Origin: Paracidobacterium acidisoli
GTDB lineage: Bacteria > Acidobacteriota > Terriglobia > Terriglobales > Acidobacteriaceae
DNA length: 64,000 nt
NCBI RefSeq assembly: GCF_003428625.2
Contig: NZ_QVQT02000003.1
Location: 62,001 to 126,000 of the forward strand
Direction of reading: 5' to 3'
How positions within the stretch are numbered: position 1 is the stretch's first letter; each line of letters starts with the position of its first letter. The translations under genes were made by a program, and so were the position numbers. Below the pieces are notes generated by a model. The model made no database searches and was not told the DNA's origin. It worked only from the letters and a program-made list of their open reading frames with translations. Positions 25,309-34,202 of this stretch are shown here, piece by piece.

Positions 25309-27000
25309 ATGGCTGATCAAACACTGCCGATTTCGGGTTCGGTCGATGTGACACCGCCGCATGCGGCGGCAGGAACATTTCTCGAGCGGCTGCACGGCTG
25401 GGTGGTCACAGTCGATCACAAGAAGCTGGGCATTCTGTATGTGGTGTACTCGCTGATCTTTCTGCTGGTGGGCGGCGCAGAGGCGCTGGCGATTCGCATT
25501 CAGCTGATGATTCCGGGAAATCATTTCCTGACGGCAGCGACCTACAACCAGTTCTTTACGATGCATGGCACCACGATGGTCTTTCTCGTGGGCATGCCGA
25601 TTCTGTTCGGGTTTGCGAACTATCTTGTGCCGCTGATGATCGGCGCGCGGGACATGGCGTTCCCGCGGCTGAATGCCTTCAGCTTCTGGCTCACTGCGCT
25701 GGGCGGCCTGCTGCTGTACTTCAGCTTTATTGGCGGACCGGGCCTCTACGGAATGGGCGCGGCTCCCGATGTGGGCTGGTTCGCTTATGCTCCCCTGACC
25801 GCGCACGTGTTTTCTCCAGGCAACGGAACGGATTACTGGGCGCTGGCGCTGATTGTGAGCGGCTTCGGCACGCTGGGCACCGCGATCAACATTGTGGCGA
25901 CGATTATTTCCATGCGCTGCAAGGGTATGTCGCTGCTGCGTATGCCTCTGTTTGCATGGCTGATGCTGGTGGTGAGCGCGCTGACGCTGGTGACGATCAC
26001 GCCACTGACGGCAGCGCAGTTCATGCTGCTGATCGACCGCTATCTGGGCGGCCACTTCTTCGACACACAGGCCGGCGGATCGGCGCTGGTCTGGATACAC
26101 TTCTTCTGGATCTTCGGACATCCGGAAGTGTACGTGCTCGTGCTGCCGGCCTTTGCGATTGCGAATGAGATTATTCCGGTGTTTTCGCGCAAGGCCATCT
26201 TCGGGTATCCGGCGATGGTGGCCGCGTCAGTGGGCATCGCGTTTGTGAGCCTGGGCGTATGGGCGCACCACATGTTCACGGTCGGCATGACGTCGGTCTC
26301 GAATGCCTTCTTCGTGCTCTCGACGATGCTGGTGGGCATTCCGACAGGCATCAAAATCTTCAACTGGCTGGCGACGATGTGGGGCGGCAAGATTCGTTTT
26401 GCTACGCCGATGCTGTACTGCACGGCATTTGTCTTTCAGTTTCTGATTGCAGGCCTGACGGGCATTATTTTGTCGGTGGCGCCGTGGGACTGGCAGCTGC
26501 ACAATTCTTACTTTGTGATTGCGCACTTCCACTATGTGCTGGTGGGCGCGATCGTATTCAATATCTTTGCGGCGATTTACTACTGGTATCCCAAGGTGAC
26601 GGGCCGCATGATGAGCGAGCGGCTGGGCAAATGGAACTTCTGGCTCTTCCTGATCGGTTTTCACGTCACCTTCGACACGATGCACTTTCTCGGATTCCTC
26701 GGGATGCCGCGCTCGATTTACACCTATGAGCCGAACCGTGGGTGGAATGGCCTGAACATGGTGGTGTCGATCGGTGCGTTCATTCAGGGCGTGGCAGCGT
26801 TGATCTTCGTGTACAACCTGGTGTGGTCGTACTTTCACGGAGAGGTGGCGGGCAACGATCCCTGGGATGCATGGACGCTGGAGTGGGCGACACCGTCGCC
26901 GCCGCCGGATTATAACTTCGCCACTGACCCTGAGGTAAAGAGCCGCAGACCGTTATGGGATCTGAAGCATCCGGATGATCCGGACTGGAAGTACGAATAA
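25309..27000 (+). CDS. ctaD: Cytochrome c oxidase subunit I
   Basis: The 563-residue catalytic subunit with about 12 membrane helices, carrying the low-spin haem and the haem-CuB oxygen-reducing site and pumping protons. Visible are MHGTTMVF with a haem ligand His, FWIFGHPEVYVLVLPAF with the CuB His, the cross-linked Tyr and the Glu that marks the A1 family, and GVWAHHMFTVG with the two other CuB ligands. HFHYVLVG carries the His ligands of both haems. GGAGG lies 17 bases before the ATG, with GGGAAGAAAAGA closer. The last codon overlaps the start of subunit III by one base (TAATG). Confidence 0.98.
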   Translation: MADQTLPISGSVDVTPPHAAAGTFLERLHGWVVTVDHKKLGILYVVYSLIFLLVGGAEALAIRIQLMIPGNHFLTAATYNQFFTMHGTTMVFLVGMPILFGFANYLVPLMIGARDMAFPRLNAFSFWLTALGGLLLYFSFIGGPGLYGMGAAPDVGWFAYAPLTAHVFSPGNGTDYWALALIVSGFGTLGTAINIVATIISMRCKGMSLLRMPLFAWLMLVVSALTLVTITPLTAAQFMLLIDRYLGGHFFDTQAGGSALVWIHFFWIFGHPEVYVLVLPAFAIANEIIPVFSRKAIFGYPAMVAASVGIAFVSLGVWAHHMFTVGMTSVSNAFFVLSTMLVGIPTGIKIFNWLATMWGGKIRFATPMLYCTAFVFQFLIAGLTGIILSVAPWDWQLHNSYFVIAHFHYVLVGAIVFNIFAAIYYWYPKVTGRMMSERLGKWNFWLFLIGFHVTFDTMHFLGFLGMPRSIYTYEPNRGWNGLNMVVSIGAFIQGVAALIFVYNLVWSYFHGEVAGNDPWDAWTLEWATPSPPPDYNFATDPEVKSRRPLWDLKHPDDPDWKYE

Positions 27001-27596
27001 TGAGCGCGATACCTACTGTTCCAGAGTTGCAGGATCAGCCATGGCACCTGCCGTCACGCGGCCGGATCGGCATGCTGTCGCTGATCATCGGCGAGTCGGC
27101 GATCTTTACAATCTTCGTCGTTGCTTATGTGTTTTACATCGGCAAGAGCCTTTCAGGACCGACGCCGGGGCAGGTGCTTGAGGTTCCGATCTTCAACACG
27201 ATCTGCCTGCTGTCGAGCAGTATTACGATCTGGCTGGCGGAGCGCAGGATCGAGCGCAATGAAATAAAGGCCTTCGGTCTGTGGTGGGGCGTGACGATTG
27301 CGCTGGGTGTGGTCTTTCTGGTGGGGACGGGGCTTGAGTGGTACAAGCTGATTTATCACGACGGGCTGACCATCAGCACGAACCTCTTCGGCACGACGTT
27401 TTACTCGCTGGTGGGTCTGCACGCGACGCACGTGGTGATCGGTCTGGCGATGCTGCTGCTGGTGCTGGTGTTCACGCTGATGGGGCGGGTGACAGAGCAC
27501 CACGCGGAGCGCATCCAGGTGCTGGCGCTGTACTGGCACTTTGTGGATGCGGTGTGGGTTGTAGTGTTCACAGTGGTGTATATCGTTGGGCGGTGA
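27000..27596 (+). CDS. ctaE: Cytochrome c oxidase subunit III
   Basis: A 198-residue membrane subunit with about five helices, near the usual size of the short bacterial form. LLSSSITIWLAER and SLVGLHATHVVIGLAML are typical, as is the ending YWHFVDAVWVVVFTVVYI. It is translationally coupled to subunit I through TAATG. It stabilises the catalytic subunit and has no redox centre. Confidence 0.95.
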   Translation: MSAIPTVPELQDQPWHLPSRGRIGMLSLIIGESAIFTIFVVAYVFYIGKSLSGPTPGQVLEVPIFNTICLLSSSITIWLAERRIERNEIKAFGLWWGVTIALGVVFLVGTGLEWYKLIYHDGLTISTNLFGTTFYSLVGLHATHVVIGLAMLLLVLVFTLMGRVTEHHAERIQVLALYWHFVDAVWVVVFTVVYIVGR

Positions 27597-27600
27597 AAGA

Positions 27601-28467
27601 GTGACGGACACAGTACAACACGAGGCAGGACGGGAGCGCGAAGGCACGATTCATCTGCCTGCTCCTACGGCGTGGCCGATTGTTCTGGCGTTCGGCGTGA
27701 CGCTCGGCTTTGCCGGGCTGGTGACCAATCTTGGCGTAACGGTTCTCGGCGTGATTCTGATTGCTGTGGGAAGCATCGGCTGGTTCCGGCAGGTGCTGCC
27801 GCACGAGCAGCATGAGGATGTTCCTGTACGCGTGCAGCCGGTGACGATCGAATCGTCGCGCAAGTTCGTGGAGCGCATCGAGGTGAGCGAAGAGCATCGC
27901 GCGCATCTGCCGGTGGAGACGTATCCGGTGCTCTCAGGCGTAAAGGGCGGCATCGCAGGCGGCATCGCGATGATCTTTCCGGCTCTGGCGTACGGGCTGA
28001 TCGCGCAGCACAGCATCTGGTATCCGATTAATCTTCTGGGCGGCGCGGGCGTGGCGAACTGGCGCAACCCGACGACGGCCGATATTGCGGCGTTTCACTG
28101 GGAAGGCCTGCTGGTGGCGAGCGTGATTCAGATCGTCGCCTGCCTGCTGGTGGGGCTGCTGTACGGAGCCATGCTGCCGATGCTGCCGCGCCGGCCGGTG
28201 CTGCTCGGCGGGATTATCGCACCCCTGCTGTGGACGGGGTTGCTGCACTCGACGCTCGGCGTGATCAATCCTGTGCTCGATGAGCATATTGCGTGGGGAT
28301 GGTTTGTGATTTCGCAGGTGACATTTGGTGTGGTTGCGGGACTGGTGGTGGCGCGCGAAAGCCGTATCCGAACGGCACAGTCACTGCCGTTTGTGGTGCG
28401 AATGGGCATTGAAGCTCCAGGGCTGATGCACGACGATCATTCACAACACTCCGGGGAGAAACACTGA
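27601..28467 (+). CDS. Polytopic membrane protein of the oxidase operon, unrecognised
   Basis: A 288-residue protein with a charged N-terminus (about 1-25) and a helix pair at about 26-62 whose LPAPTAWPIVLAFGVTL and GWFRQVLPHEQHE resemble the small subunit IV of bacterial oxidases. A soluble loop of about 45 residues follows, then four or more helices (about 112-255) of unknown type and a His-rich end (DDHSQHSGEKH). The GTG at 27601 sits four bases after subunit III; a TTG at 27586 would overlap it. The end overlaps the next gene by three bases. Position argues for a structural or assembly role in the oxidase or bc complex. The C-terminal helical part matches no family I know. Confidence 0.8.
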   Translation: MTDTVQHEAGREREGTIHLPAPTAWPIVLAFGVTLGFAGLVTNLGVTVLGVILIAVGSIGWFRQVLPHEQHEDVPVRVQPVTIESSRKFVERIEVSEEHRAHLPVETYPVLSGVKGGIAGGIAMIFPALAYGLIAQHSIWYPINLLGGAGVANWRNPTTADIAAFHWEGLLVASVIQIVACLLVGLLYGAMLPMLPRRPVLLGGIIAPLLWTGLLHSTLGVINPVLDEHIAWGWFVISQVTFGVVAGLVVARESRIRTAQSLPFVVRMGIEAPGLMHDDHSQHSGEKH

Positions 28468-29138
28468 TGCGCCTGCCGCTGATCGTCGCCGCTGCGTGCG
28501 CGCTGGTCTTTTCGGTCTCCGGATGCACCCGTGCACCGGGATATCCGACTGAGGAAGCGCTGCGGCCTCAGGATCAACTGGACTTTCATGTGCTGTACAG
28601 CCAGAACTGCTCGGGATGCCATGGAGCGAAGGGACAAAATGGCGCAGCGATCGATCTGGCGAATCCGGAGTATCAGGCACTGGTCGATGATGCCACGATG
28701 AAGAAATGGATCATCGGAGGCATGCCGGGAACAGAGATGTCTGCCTTTGGGGCATCCGCGGGCGGCATGCTGACGGATACTCAGATCAATGCTCTGGTCG
28801 CGGGAATGCGGAAGGAGTGGTCGAAGCCGGATGTGTTCGGGGGACAGACGCCTCCGCAATATGCGCAGGACAAGGCGGGCGACGCGGCGCACGGGCATGC
28901 GGTGTATATGACGGCGTGCGCATCGTGCCATCAGCAGGCGAAGCAGCAGATTACCGATGCGAATTATCTGGCACTGGTGAGCGATCAGGCGCTGCGGTCG
29001 ATCGTTATTGCAGGACGTCCGGACATCGGACATCCCGACTGGCGCAATGATGTGCCGGGGAAACCGCTGAGCGCACAGGATGTAACCGATGTGGTTACGT
29101 ATCTGGATTCGCTGCGCAGCCAGGCGGAGGCGAAGTGA
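28467..29138 (+). CDS. Dihaem cytochrome c lipoprotein
   Basis: A 223-residue protein with a lipoprotein signal peptide (VFSVSGC, lipid on Cys20). Two cytochrome c domains carry CSGCH near residue 50 and CASCH near 152, each followed by a Met candidate. It is expected to be anchored on the periplasmic face and to carry electrons between the bc-type complex and the oxidase, both encoded in the same operon. It is coupled to the preceding gene by the overlap TGATG. Confidence 0.92.
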   Translation: MRLPLIVAAACALVFSVSGCTRAPGYPTEEALRPQDQLDFHVLYSQNCSGCHGAKGQNGAAIDLANPEYQALVDDATMKKWIIGGMPGTEMSAFGASAGGMLTDTQINALVAGMRKEWSKPDVFGGQTPPQYAQDKAGDAAHGHAVYMTACASCHQQAKQQITDANYLALVSDQALRSIVIAGRPDIGHPDWRNDVPGKPLSAQDVTDVVTYLDSLRSQAEAK

Positions 29139-29190
29139 GACAGGGACGGAGAGAAAAGGCCGGCCAGGAGGAAAAGGCGGGGGTGAAAAG

Positions 29191-29784
29191 GTGAGCGACG
29201 AGATCGAAGTAAAGAGTGAGCAGCAGAGCGCAGAGGATAAGCTGGCCGTCTCGCGCCGCTGGCTGCTGCTCAAGCTGGGCGTCGCTTTCAACGGCCTGGT
29301 TGGCCTTGCGCTCGCCACGCCTGTGATTCGCTATCTGCTGTCGCCGGTAAAGCGCGATTCGGCCTACAACTCGTGGGTGACGCTGGGGCCGATCGAAGGC
29401 TTTCCAGTGGGAGAGACGCGGCTTGCGGACTTCAAAAACCCATTCAGTCGTCCGTGGGACGGAGAGACACAGGGCGTGGCCTGCTATGTCCGCCGCAACA
29501 CCAAAAGCGAGTTTCAGGTCTTTGCCGTGAACTGCGCGCACCTGGGATGCCCGGTGCGGTGGTTCCCGCAGTCGCAGCTTTTCATGTGTCCATGCCACGG
29601 CGGCGTGTATTACGCGGATGGATCGCGTGCCTCGGGACCGCCGGAGCGCGGACTTTTCACCTACGACTACAAATTAGCCGGTGGGCAGTTACAGATTAAT
29701 GCCGGGCAGATGCCGACGCTTTCAAATACGGCGAAGCTGGTGCAGATCGGCAATGCCAAAGGGAATCCTCCATGCGCTGGGTAA
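29191..29784 (+). CDS. Rieske iron-sulphur protein of a bc-type complex
   Basis: A 197-residue protein with an N-terminal cytoplasmic segment, one membrane helix (about 32-52; LLLKLGVAFNGLVGLALATP) and a periplasmic Rieske domain. The cluster ligands are in NCAHLGCPVRWF and CPCHGGVYY, including the disulphide cysteines. The GTG at 29191 with GGGGGTGAAAAG before it was chosen; the longer frame from 29089 overlaps the previous gene and its product is implausibly basic. The last 13 bases overlap the cytochrome b gene. Confidence 0.94.
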   Translation: MSDEIEVKSEQQSAEDKLAVSRRWLLLKLGVAFNGLVGLALATPVIRYLLSPVKRDSAYNSWVTLGPIEGFPVGETRLADFKNPFSRPWDGETQGVACYVRRNTKSEFQVFAVNCAHLGCPVRWFPQSQLFMCPCHGGVYYADGSRASGPPERGLFTYDYKLAGGQLQINAGQMPTLSNTAKLVQIGNAKGNPPCAG

Positions 29785-31280
29785 AACAAACGTACGACTG
29801 GCTGGAACACCGGCTGCAGCTGGAAGGGCCGGTGAAGGATGCCGCGCTGCATCCGGTTCCGCGCAACACGGCGAGCTGGTGGTATGTCTTCGGCAGCGCC
29901 GCATTTACGCTGCTGTTTCTGCAGATCGCAACGGGAATTCTGCTGGCGATTGTGTATGTGCCGTCGGCGGGCCAGGCCTGGAACAGCCTGAATATTCTGA
30001 ACCATCAGCTGGAGCTGGGGTGGTTCCTGCGCGCCATGCACGGGTGGGGATCGAATTTCATGGTCGCCATTGTGCTGATTCACATGGCGCAGGTATTCAT
30101 GTTCGGCGCGTACAAATTTCCGCGTGAGCTGACCTGGATTCTTGGTGTTTTTCTGCTGCTGATGACTCTGGGCATGGCGTTTACGGGCCAGGTGCTGCGC
30201 TTTGACCAGGATGCATACTGGGGGCTGGGAATCGGTGCATCGATCATGAGCCGTGTGCCGGTGATCGGCGGCTCACTGGTACATCTGCTACTGGGCGGAC
30301 CCACGATTGCCGGAGCCACGCTGTCCCGATTCTTCGCGCTGCATGTGTTTGTCATTCCCGGCGCGATGCTGGTGTTTGCCGGTCTGCATGTATGGATGGT
30401 GCTGAAGCTGGGTGTGAACGAGTGGCCGATGCCGGGACGCATAGTGAAGCGTGCCACCTACGAGAAGGAGTATCACGATCTCTCGCACAAGGACGGCGTT
30501 CCCTTTGTTCCGGTAGCGCTGTGGAAGGACGCGGTCTTCTCCGGAGCGGTGATCGCGGCGGTGGCCATCTGCGCGTTTGTCTTTGGCCCCTATGGGCCGG
30601 GCGGACAGCCGGACCCTACGATCATTCAGACGGTTCCGAAGCCGGATTTCTTCTTTTTGTGGATCTATGCGGCGCTGGCTTATTTGCCACCCGCACTCGA
30701 GACGCCATTCATACTGATCGTTCCGGTGATTGGAATCGCCGTTCTGCTGGCACTGCCGTTCTATGCGTCAGAGGGTGAGAAGAGCTGGCATCGCAGACCG
30801 GTGGCTGTGCTGACACTGGTCTCCGTAGCGGTGGGCTGGGGCGTGCTGACGCATCTGGCAACCTATACGCCGTGGAGCCCGCACATGGATGCCTGGAGCA
30901 GCGATCCGGTGCCGGGGAAGAATCTCCATAATGCAACACCGCTGGTACGCGAAGGAGCGGTCGTCTTTCAGGGCAAGCAGTGCCGCAACTGTCACTCGAT
31001 CGGCGGAGCCGGCGGCGAGCGCGGCCCGGCTCTCGATGCCGTTGCCACGCGCCTGACGCGCGATCAGCTCATCTTTAAGGTCGAATTCGGCGGCGGCAAT
31101 ATGCCTGCGTATGGAAAGAACCTGTCGCCTCCGGAGGTCGAGGCCCTGGTGAGCTTCCTCGAAACGCTGCACCCGGAGCACGAAGCACCGGCCACCGACC
31201 CGTCACGGAAAGAAGTTCAGGACGCAGCGGCGATGGCCGGCGCTGCACCAGCTACCGGAGCACCTTCAGGAGCGAAGTAG
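29772..31280 (+). CDS. Cytochrome b with fused C-terminal cytochrome c domain
   Basis: A 502-residue quinol-oxidising subunit. Eight or so helices include the haem His pairs: RAMHGWGSNF with LIHMAQ, and ALHVFV with GLHVWM. The Qo-site motif that is PEWY in most cytochromes b reads PDFF here (PKPDFFFLW, near residue 295). After the last helix a cytochrome c domain (about 385-470) has CRNCH and a Met candidate in GGNMPAYG. The tail is rich in Ala, Pro and Lys. The fusion combines b and c1 functions, so with the Rieske protein it forms a compact bc complex. It overlaps the Rieske gene by 13 bases. Confidence 0.93.
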   Translation: MRWVKQTYDWLEHRLQLEGPVKDAALHPVPRNTASWWYVFGSAAFTLLFLQIATGILLAIVYVPSAGQAWNSLNILNHQLELGWFLRAMHGWGSNFMVAIVLIHMAQVFMFGAYKFPRELTWILGVFLLLMTLGMAFTGQVLRFDQDAYWGLGIGASIMSRVPVIGGSLVHLLLGGPTIAGATLSRFFALHVFVIPGAMLVFAGLHVWMVLKLGVNEWPMPGRIVKRATYEKEYHDLSHKDGVPFVPVALWKDAVFSGAVIAAVAICAFVFGPYGPGGQPDPTIIQTVPKPDFFFLWIYAALAYLPPALETPFILIVPVIGIAVLLALPFYASEGEKSWHRRPVAVLTLVSVAVGWGVLTHLATYTPWSPHMDAWSSDPVPGKNLHNATPLVREGAVVFQGKQCRNCHSIGGAGGERGPALDAVATRLTRDQLIFKVEFGGGNMPAYGKNLSPPEVEALVSFLETLHPEHEAPATDPSRKEVQDAAAMAGAAPATGAPSGAK

Positions 31281-31287
31281 CAGAGGA

Positions 31288-32145
31288 ATGCAGGACTCCG
31301 TCAACGCGCTGTTCACGCAGTGGGATGTTCCTCCGCTGGTGACCTGCGCGCTGGCGGTGACGGCGGCGATTTATATCGCTGGCTGGATACGCATACGGCG
31401 AACAAGGCCGCAGCAGTTTCCGGCAGCGCGGCTGGCGGCGTTCCTGGGTGGAATTCTGGCTCTTTTCGTAGCGGTCGCCTCGCCTCTCGATACATTCAGT
31501 GAATCCCTGCTGTTCATGCACATGGCGCAGCACTTTGTGCTGATGTCGGTTGCGCCACCACTGATTGTGCTGGGTGCGCCGGTGGTGCCGATGCTGCGCG
31601 GGCTGCCGCGCGGGCTGATTCGCGGTGTCCTGCGGCCGGTGTTCCGGTCGCAGGTCATTCACAGGCTGGGCAGTGTTCTGGTGCGTCCGCGCGTGGCATG
31701 GATTGCAATGAATGCGGCGTTCCTCCTGTGGCATATTCCGGCGGCATATGAGTTCGCGCTGCGGTCTGAGAACTGGCATAACTGCGAGCATGCCTGCTTC
31801 TTCTTTACGAGTCTGATGTTCTGGTGGCCGATCATCGAGCCATGGCCGTTTCGCAGAAGGGGATCGCGCTGGATGATCCTGCCTTATCTGCTGCTGGCGG
31901 ATTTTGTGAATACCGGGCTTTCGGCGACGCTGTGCTTCTCAGGCAGGTTGTTTTATCCGAGTTACGCGGCCGTGGCGCGGCCTTTCGGGCTGAGCGCTCT
32001 CAACGATCAGATTGCCGCAGGCGCGTTCATGTGGGTATGCGGATCGACAATCTTTCTGATTCCGGCGATCGGGATCACGATGCGGCTGCTGGCACCGAAG
32101 AGGCGGCGGACGGCAAGTCCGGCCTGGGTTGCCGGCGCGCGGTAA
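31288..32145 (+). CDS. ctaG: Cytochrome c oxidase assembly protein CtaG (caa3 type)
   Basis: A 285-residue membrane protein of the caa3_CtaG family with about seven helices. Typical marks are LFMHMAQHFVLMSVAPPLIVLGAP, with His residues that may bind copper, LWHIPAAYEFAL, HNCEHACFFFTSLMFWWP and the C-terminal DQIAAGAFMWV. It helps assemble the oxidase, probably the copper centre. It starts seven bases after the cytochrome b gene and closes the operon. Confidence 0.92.
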   Translation: MQDSVNALFTQWDVPPLVTCALAVTAAIYIAGWIRIRRTRPQQFPAARLAAFLGGILALFVAVASPLDTFSESLLFMHMAQHFVLMSVAPPLIVLGAPVVPMLRGLPRGLIRGVLRPVFRSQVIHRLGSVLVRPRVAWIAMNAAFLLWHIPAAYEFALRSENWHNCEHACFFFTSLMFWWPIIEPWPFRRRGSRWMILPYLLLADFVNTGLSATLCFSGRLFYPSYAAVARPFGLSALNDQIAAGAFMWVCGSTIFLIPAIGITMRLLAPKRRRTASPAWVAGAR

Positions 32146-32225
32146 TTCCCGCTTGTTCGTTCCGGGCCGGCCAGCCATACTCTCGACAGGCGGATCTGCA
32201 TCTATATCTGTCGGAATAGTTCTTC

Positions 32226-34157
32226 ATGGCCTCCGGTCCTCTCACACGATCGCGTAAAGGCTGGCCGAACAGCCAGCCGCTGCTGCTGATTGCGCTGGCG
32301 GTGGTCGCGCTGTATTTCTGCCGGGATATTTTTATTCCGCTGGCGATGGCGCTGACGTTCAATTTTTTGCTCGCGCCCGTGGTGATGCGGGTGGAACGCC
32401 TCCGCCTGGGGCGGGTTACGGCGGTGATTCTGGTGATGGCCGCGGCCTCGGCTGTTGCTGTCGGCATTGGATGGATCGTCGGCAGCCAGGTGATCGGTGT
32501 GGTCAACGACCTGCCGAATTACCGGGATAATATCCACGACAAAATCGTTTCGATTCATGCGCCTGCCGGCGGTCCGGTGGGGCGGGCGATCAACAGCATC
32601 AAGGAGATCGGTGAGGAGGTTTCGGGCGAGCCGGCCTCGTCAAGCAGCGCCATGACTCCGCCATCGCTGGCGCATTTTTCGCGCCTGTCCCGCCGCGCAA
32701 GGGAGGCGCAGGAGCGCGAAGATCGTGAGAAGGCGGAGGCCAATCCAAAGCCGATGCCGGTCACGGTGGTGCAGGCGCCGGAGTCGGAGAGAGCTTATCT
32801 GCGCGAGCTGCTGCTGCCGGTGCTGCGGCCACTGGGTACCCTGGGCATGGTGGTGATCTTTACCATCTACATGCTGGTGAAGCGGGAAGACCTGCGCAAC
32901 CGCCTGCTGCTGCTGGCGGGCATGGGACGCATGAGCCTGATGAGCCAGGCGCTGAACGATGCAGCGGAGCGCATCAGCAGTTATCTGGGAATGAATGTGC
33001 TGGTGAACGCCAGCTATGGCGTGGTCTATGCCGGCGGTCTGTATCTGCTGCATGTGCCGAATGCGACGCTGTGGGGCGTGCTGATCGGGATTTTGCGGCT
33101 GGTGCCGTATATCGGCACGCTGATTGCGGGAGCGGCAACGCTGATTTTTACGCTGGCGGTGTTTCCGGGTTGGTGGCATCCGCTGCTGGTGCTGGTACTG
33201 TTCGGCGTGCTGGAGATTGCCGTCAGCAATTTCATCGAGCCATGGCTGTATGGAAGAAATACGGGGATCTCAGCCTTTGCTCTGGTGATGAGCGCGCTGG
33301 TGTGGACATTGTTGTGGGGATGGGCAGGACTGGTGCTGTCGACCCCGCTGACGGTGTGCCTGATTGTGATGGGACGGTATGTTCCGCAGCTTTCCTTTCT
33401 GTATATTCTGCTTGGCGATCAGGCGGAGCTGTCTCCAGAGGCAGGTTTTTACGAGCGCCTGCTGGCCATGGATCAGGTGGAGGCGCATGCGATCGCCGAC
33501 CGCTTTCTTGAGACGCGAAATGCGATACAGCTTTATGACGAGGTGGTGCTTCCGGCGCTGAGCCTGGCGGAGCAGGACCGGCATAAAGGCGCGCTGGATG
33601 AGGCGCGGACGGCCTTTCTGTTTCAAAGTACGACGGAGCTGATTGCGGAGCTGACAGACTATGGCGCCGGCCTGACCGCGCCCGTGGAGTGCGATGAAGG
33701 GTTGACAAAGGGAAGATGCGCTCCGATTGTGTTCATGCCTGCGAGCGATCAGGCAGATGAAATTGCGGCGACGATGCTGGCTCAGCTGCTGGAACAGCGC
33801 GGCCACAAGACAATGCTGCTGCCCGCCGAGGCCATTTCTCCTGAGATTCTGAGCCGTCTGGGTGAAGAGCAGGAGACGACGGTGTGCATCTCGGCGCTGC
33901 CGCCGTTTGCCTTTGTACATGCCCGAACGCTGTGCCAGACGGTACGCCGCCATCTGCCGAAGAATCGGATTTTAGTAGGACTGTGGAGAGGCGCGGGAGA
34001 CCCGGAGAAGATCCGGGAACGCTTTGGTGCGGCACGGCCCGATGCGGTGGTGACTACACTGCGCGAAGCGCTGCTGATGATTCAGGGTGGCGCATGGCCG
34101 GGATATGAGCCTGCTTTGCCGGACGCGGAGCCGCTGTCCTCGTCTGTGAGCAGTTGA
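32226..34157 (+). CDS. AI-2E family (PerM-like) permease with long C-terminal extension
   Basis: A 643-residue protein. Residues about 15-395 form the AI-2E/PerM membrane domain, with helices near the start (LLLIALAVVALYFCRDIFIPL), a periplasmic segment, and the family box in LVPYIGTLIAGAATLIF. From about residue 400 a cytoplasmic extension follows. A helical part (YERLLAMDQVEAHAIADRF) is followed by a Rossmann-like part (about 497-635) whose PIVFMPASDQADEIAATML and ILVGLWRGAGDPE recall B12-binding-like folds but lack the DxHxxG cobalamin motif. The transported substrate is unknown. The gene lies 80 bases after ctaG. Confidence 0.85.
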   Translation: MASGPLTRSRKGWPNSQPLLLIALAVVALYFCRDIFIPLAMALTFNFLLAPVVMRVERLRLGRVTAVILVMAAASAVAVGIGWIVGSQVIGVVNDLPNYRDNIHDKIVSIHAPAGGPVGRAINSIKEIGEEVSGEPASSSSAMTPPSLAHFSRLSRRAREAQEREDREKAEANPKPMPVTVVQAPESERAYLRELLLPVLRPLGTLGMVVIFTIYMLVKREDLRNRLLLLAGMGRMSLMSQALNDAAERISSYLGMNVLVNASYGVVYAGGLYLLHVPNATLWGVLIGILRLVPYIGTLIAGAATLIFTLAVFPGWWHPLLVLVLFGVLEIAVSNFIEPWLYGRNTGISAFALVMSALVWTLLWGWAGLVLSTPLTVCLIVMGRYVPQLSFLYILLGDQAELSPEAGFYERLLAMDQVEAHAIADRFLETRNAIQLYDEVVLPALSLAEQDRHKGALDEARTAFLFQSTTELIAELTDYGAGLTAPVECDEGLTKGRCAPIVFMPASDQADEIAATMLAQLLEQRGHKTMLLPAEAISPEILSRLGEEQETTVCISALPPFAFVHARTLCQTVRRHLPKNRILVGLWRGAGDPEKIRERFGAARPDAVVTTLREALLMIQGGAWPGYEPALPDAEPLSSSVSS

Positions 34158-34202
34158 GCCGCAATGACGGAGCGGACTTGTTAAGCTGAAAGGGTGTTCC
34201 GC

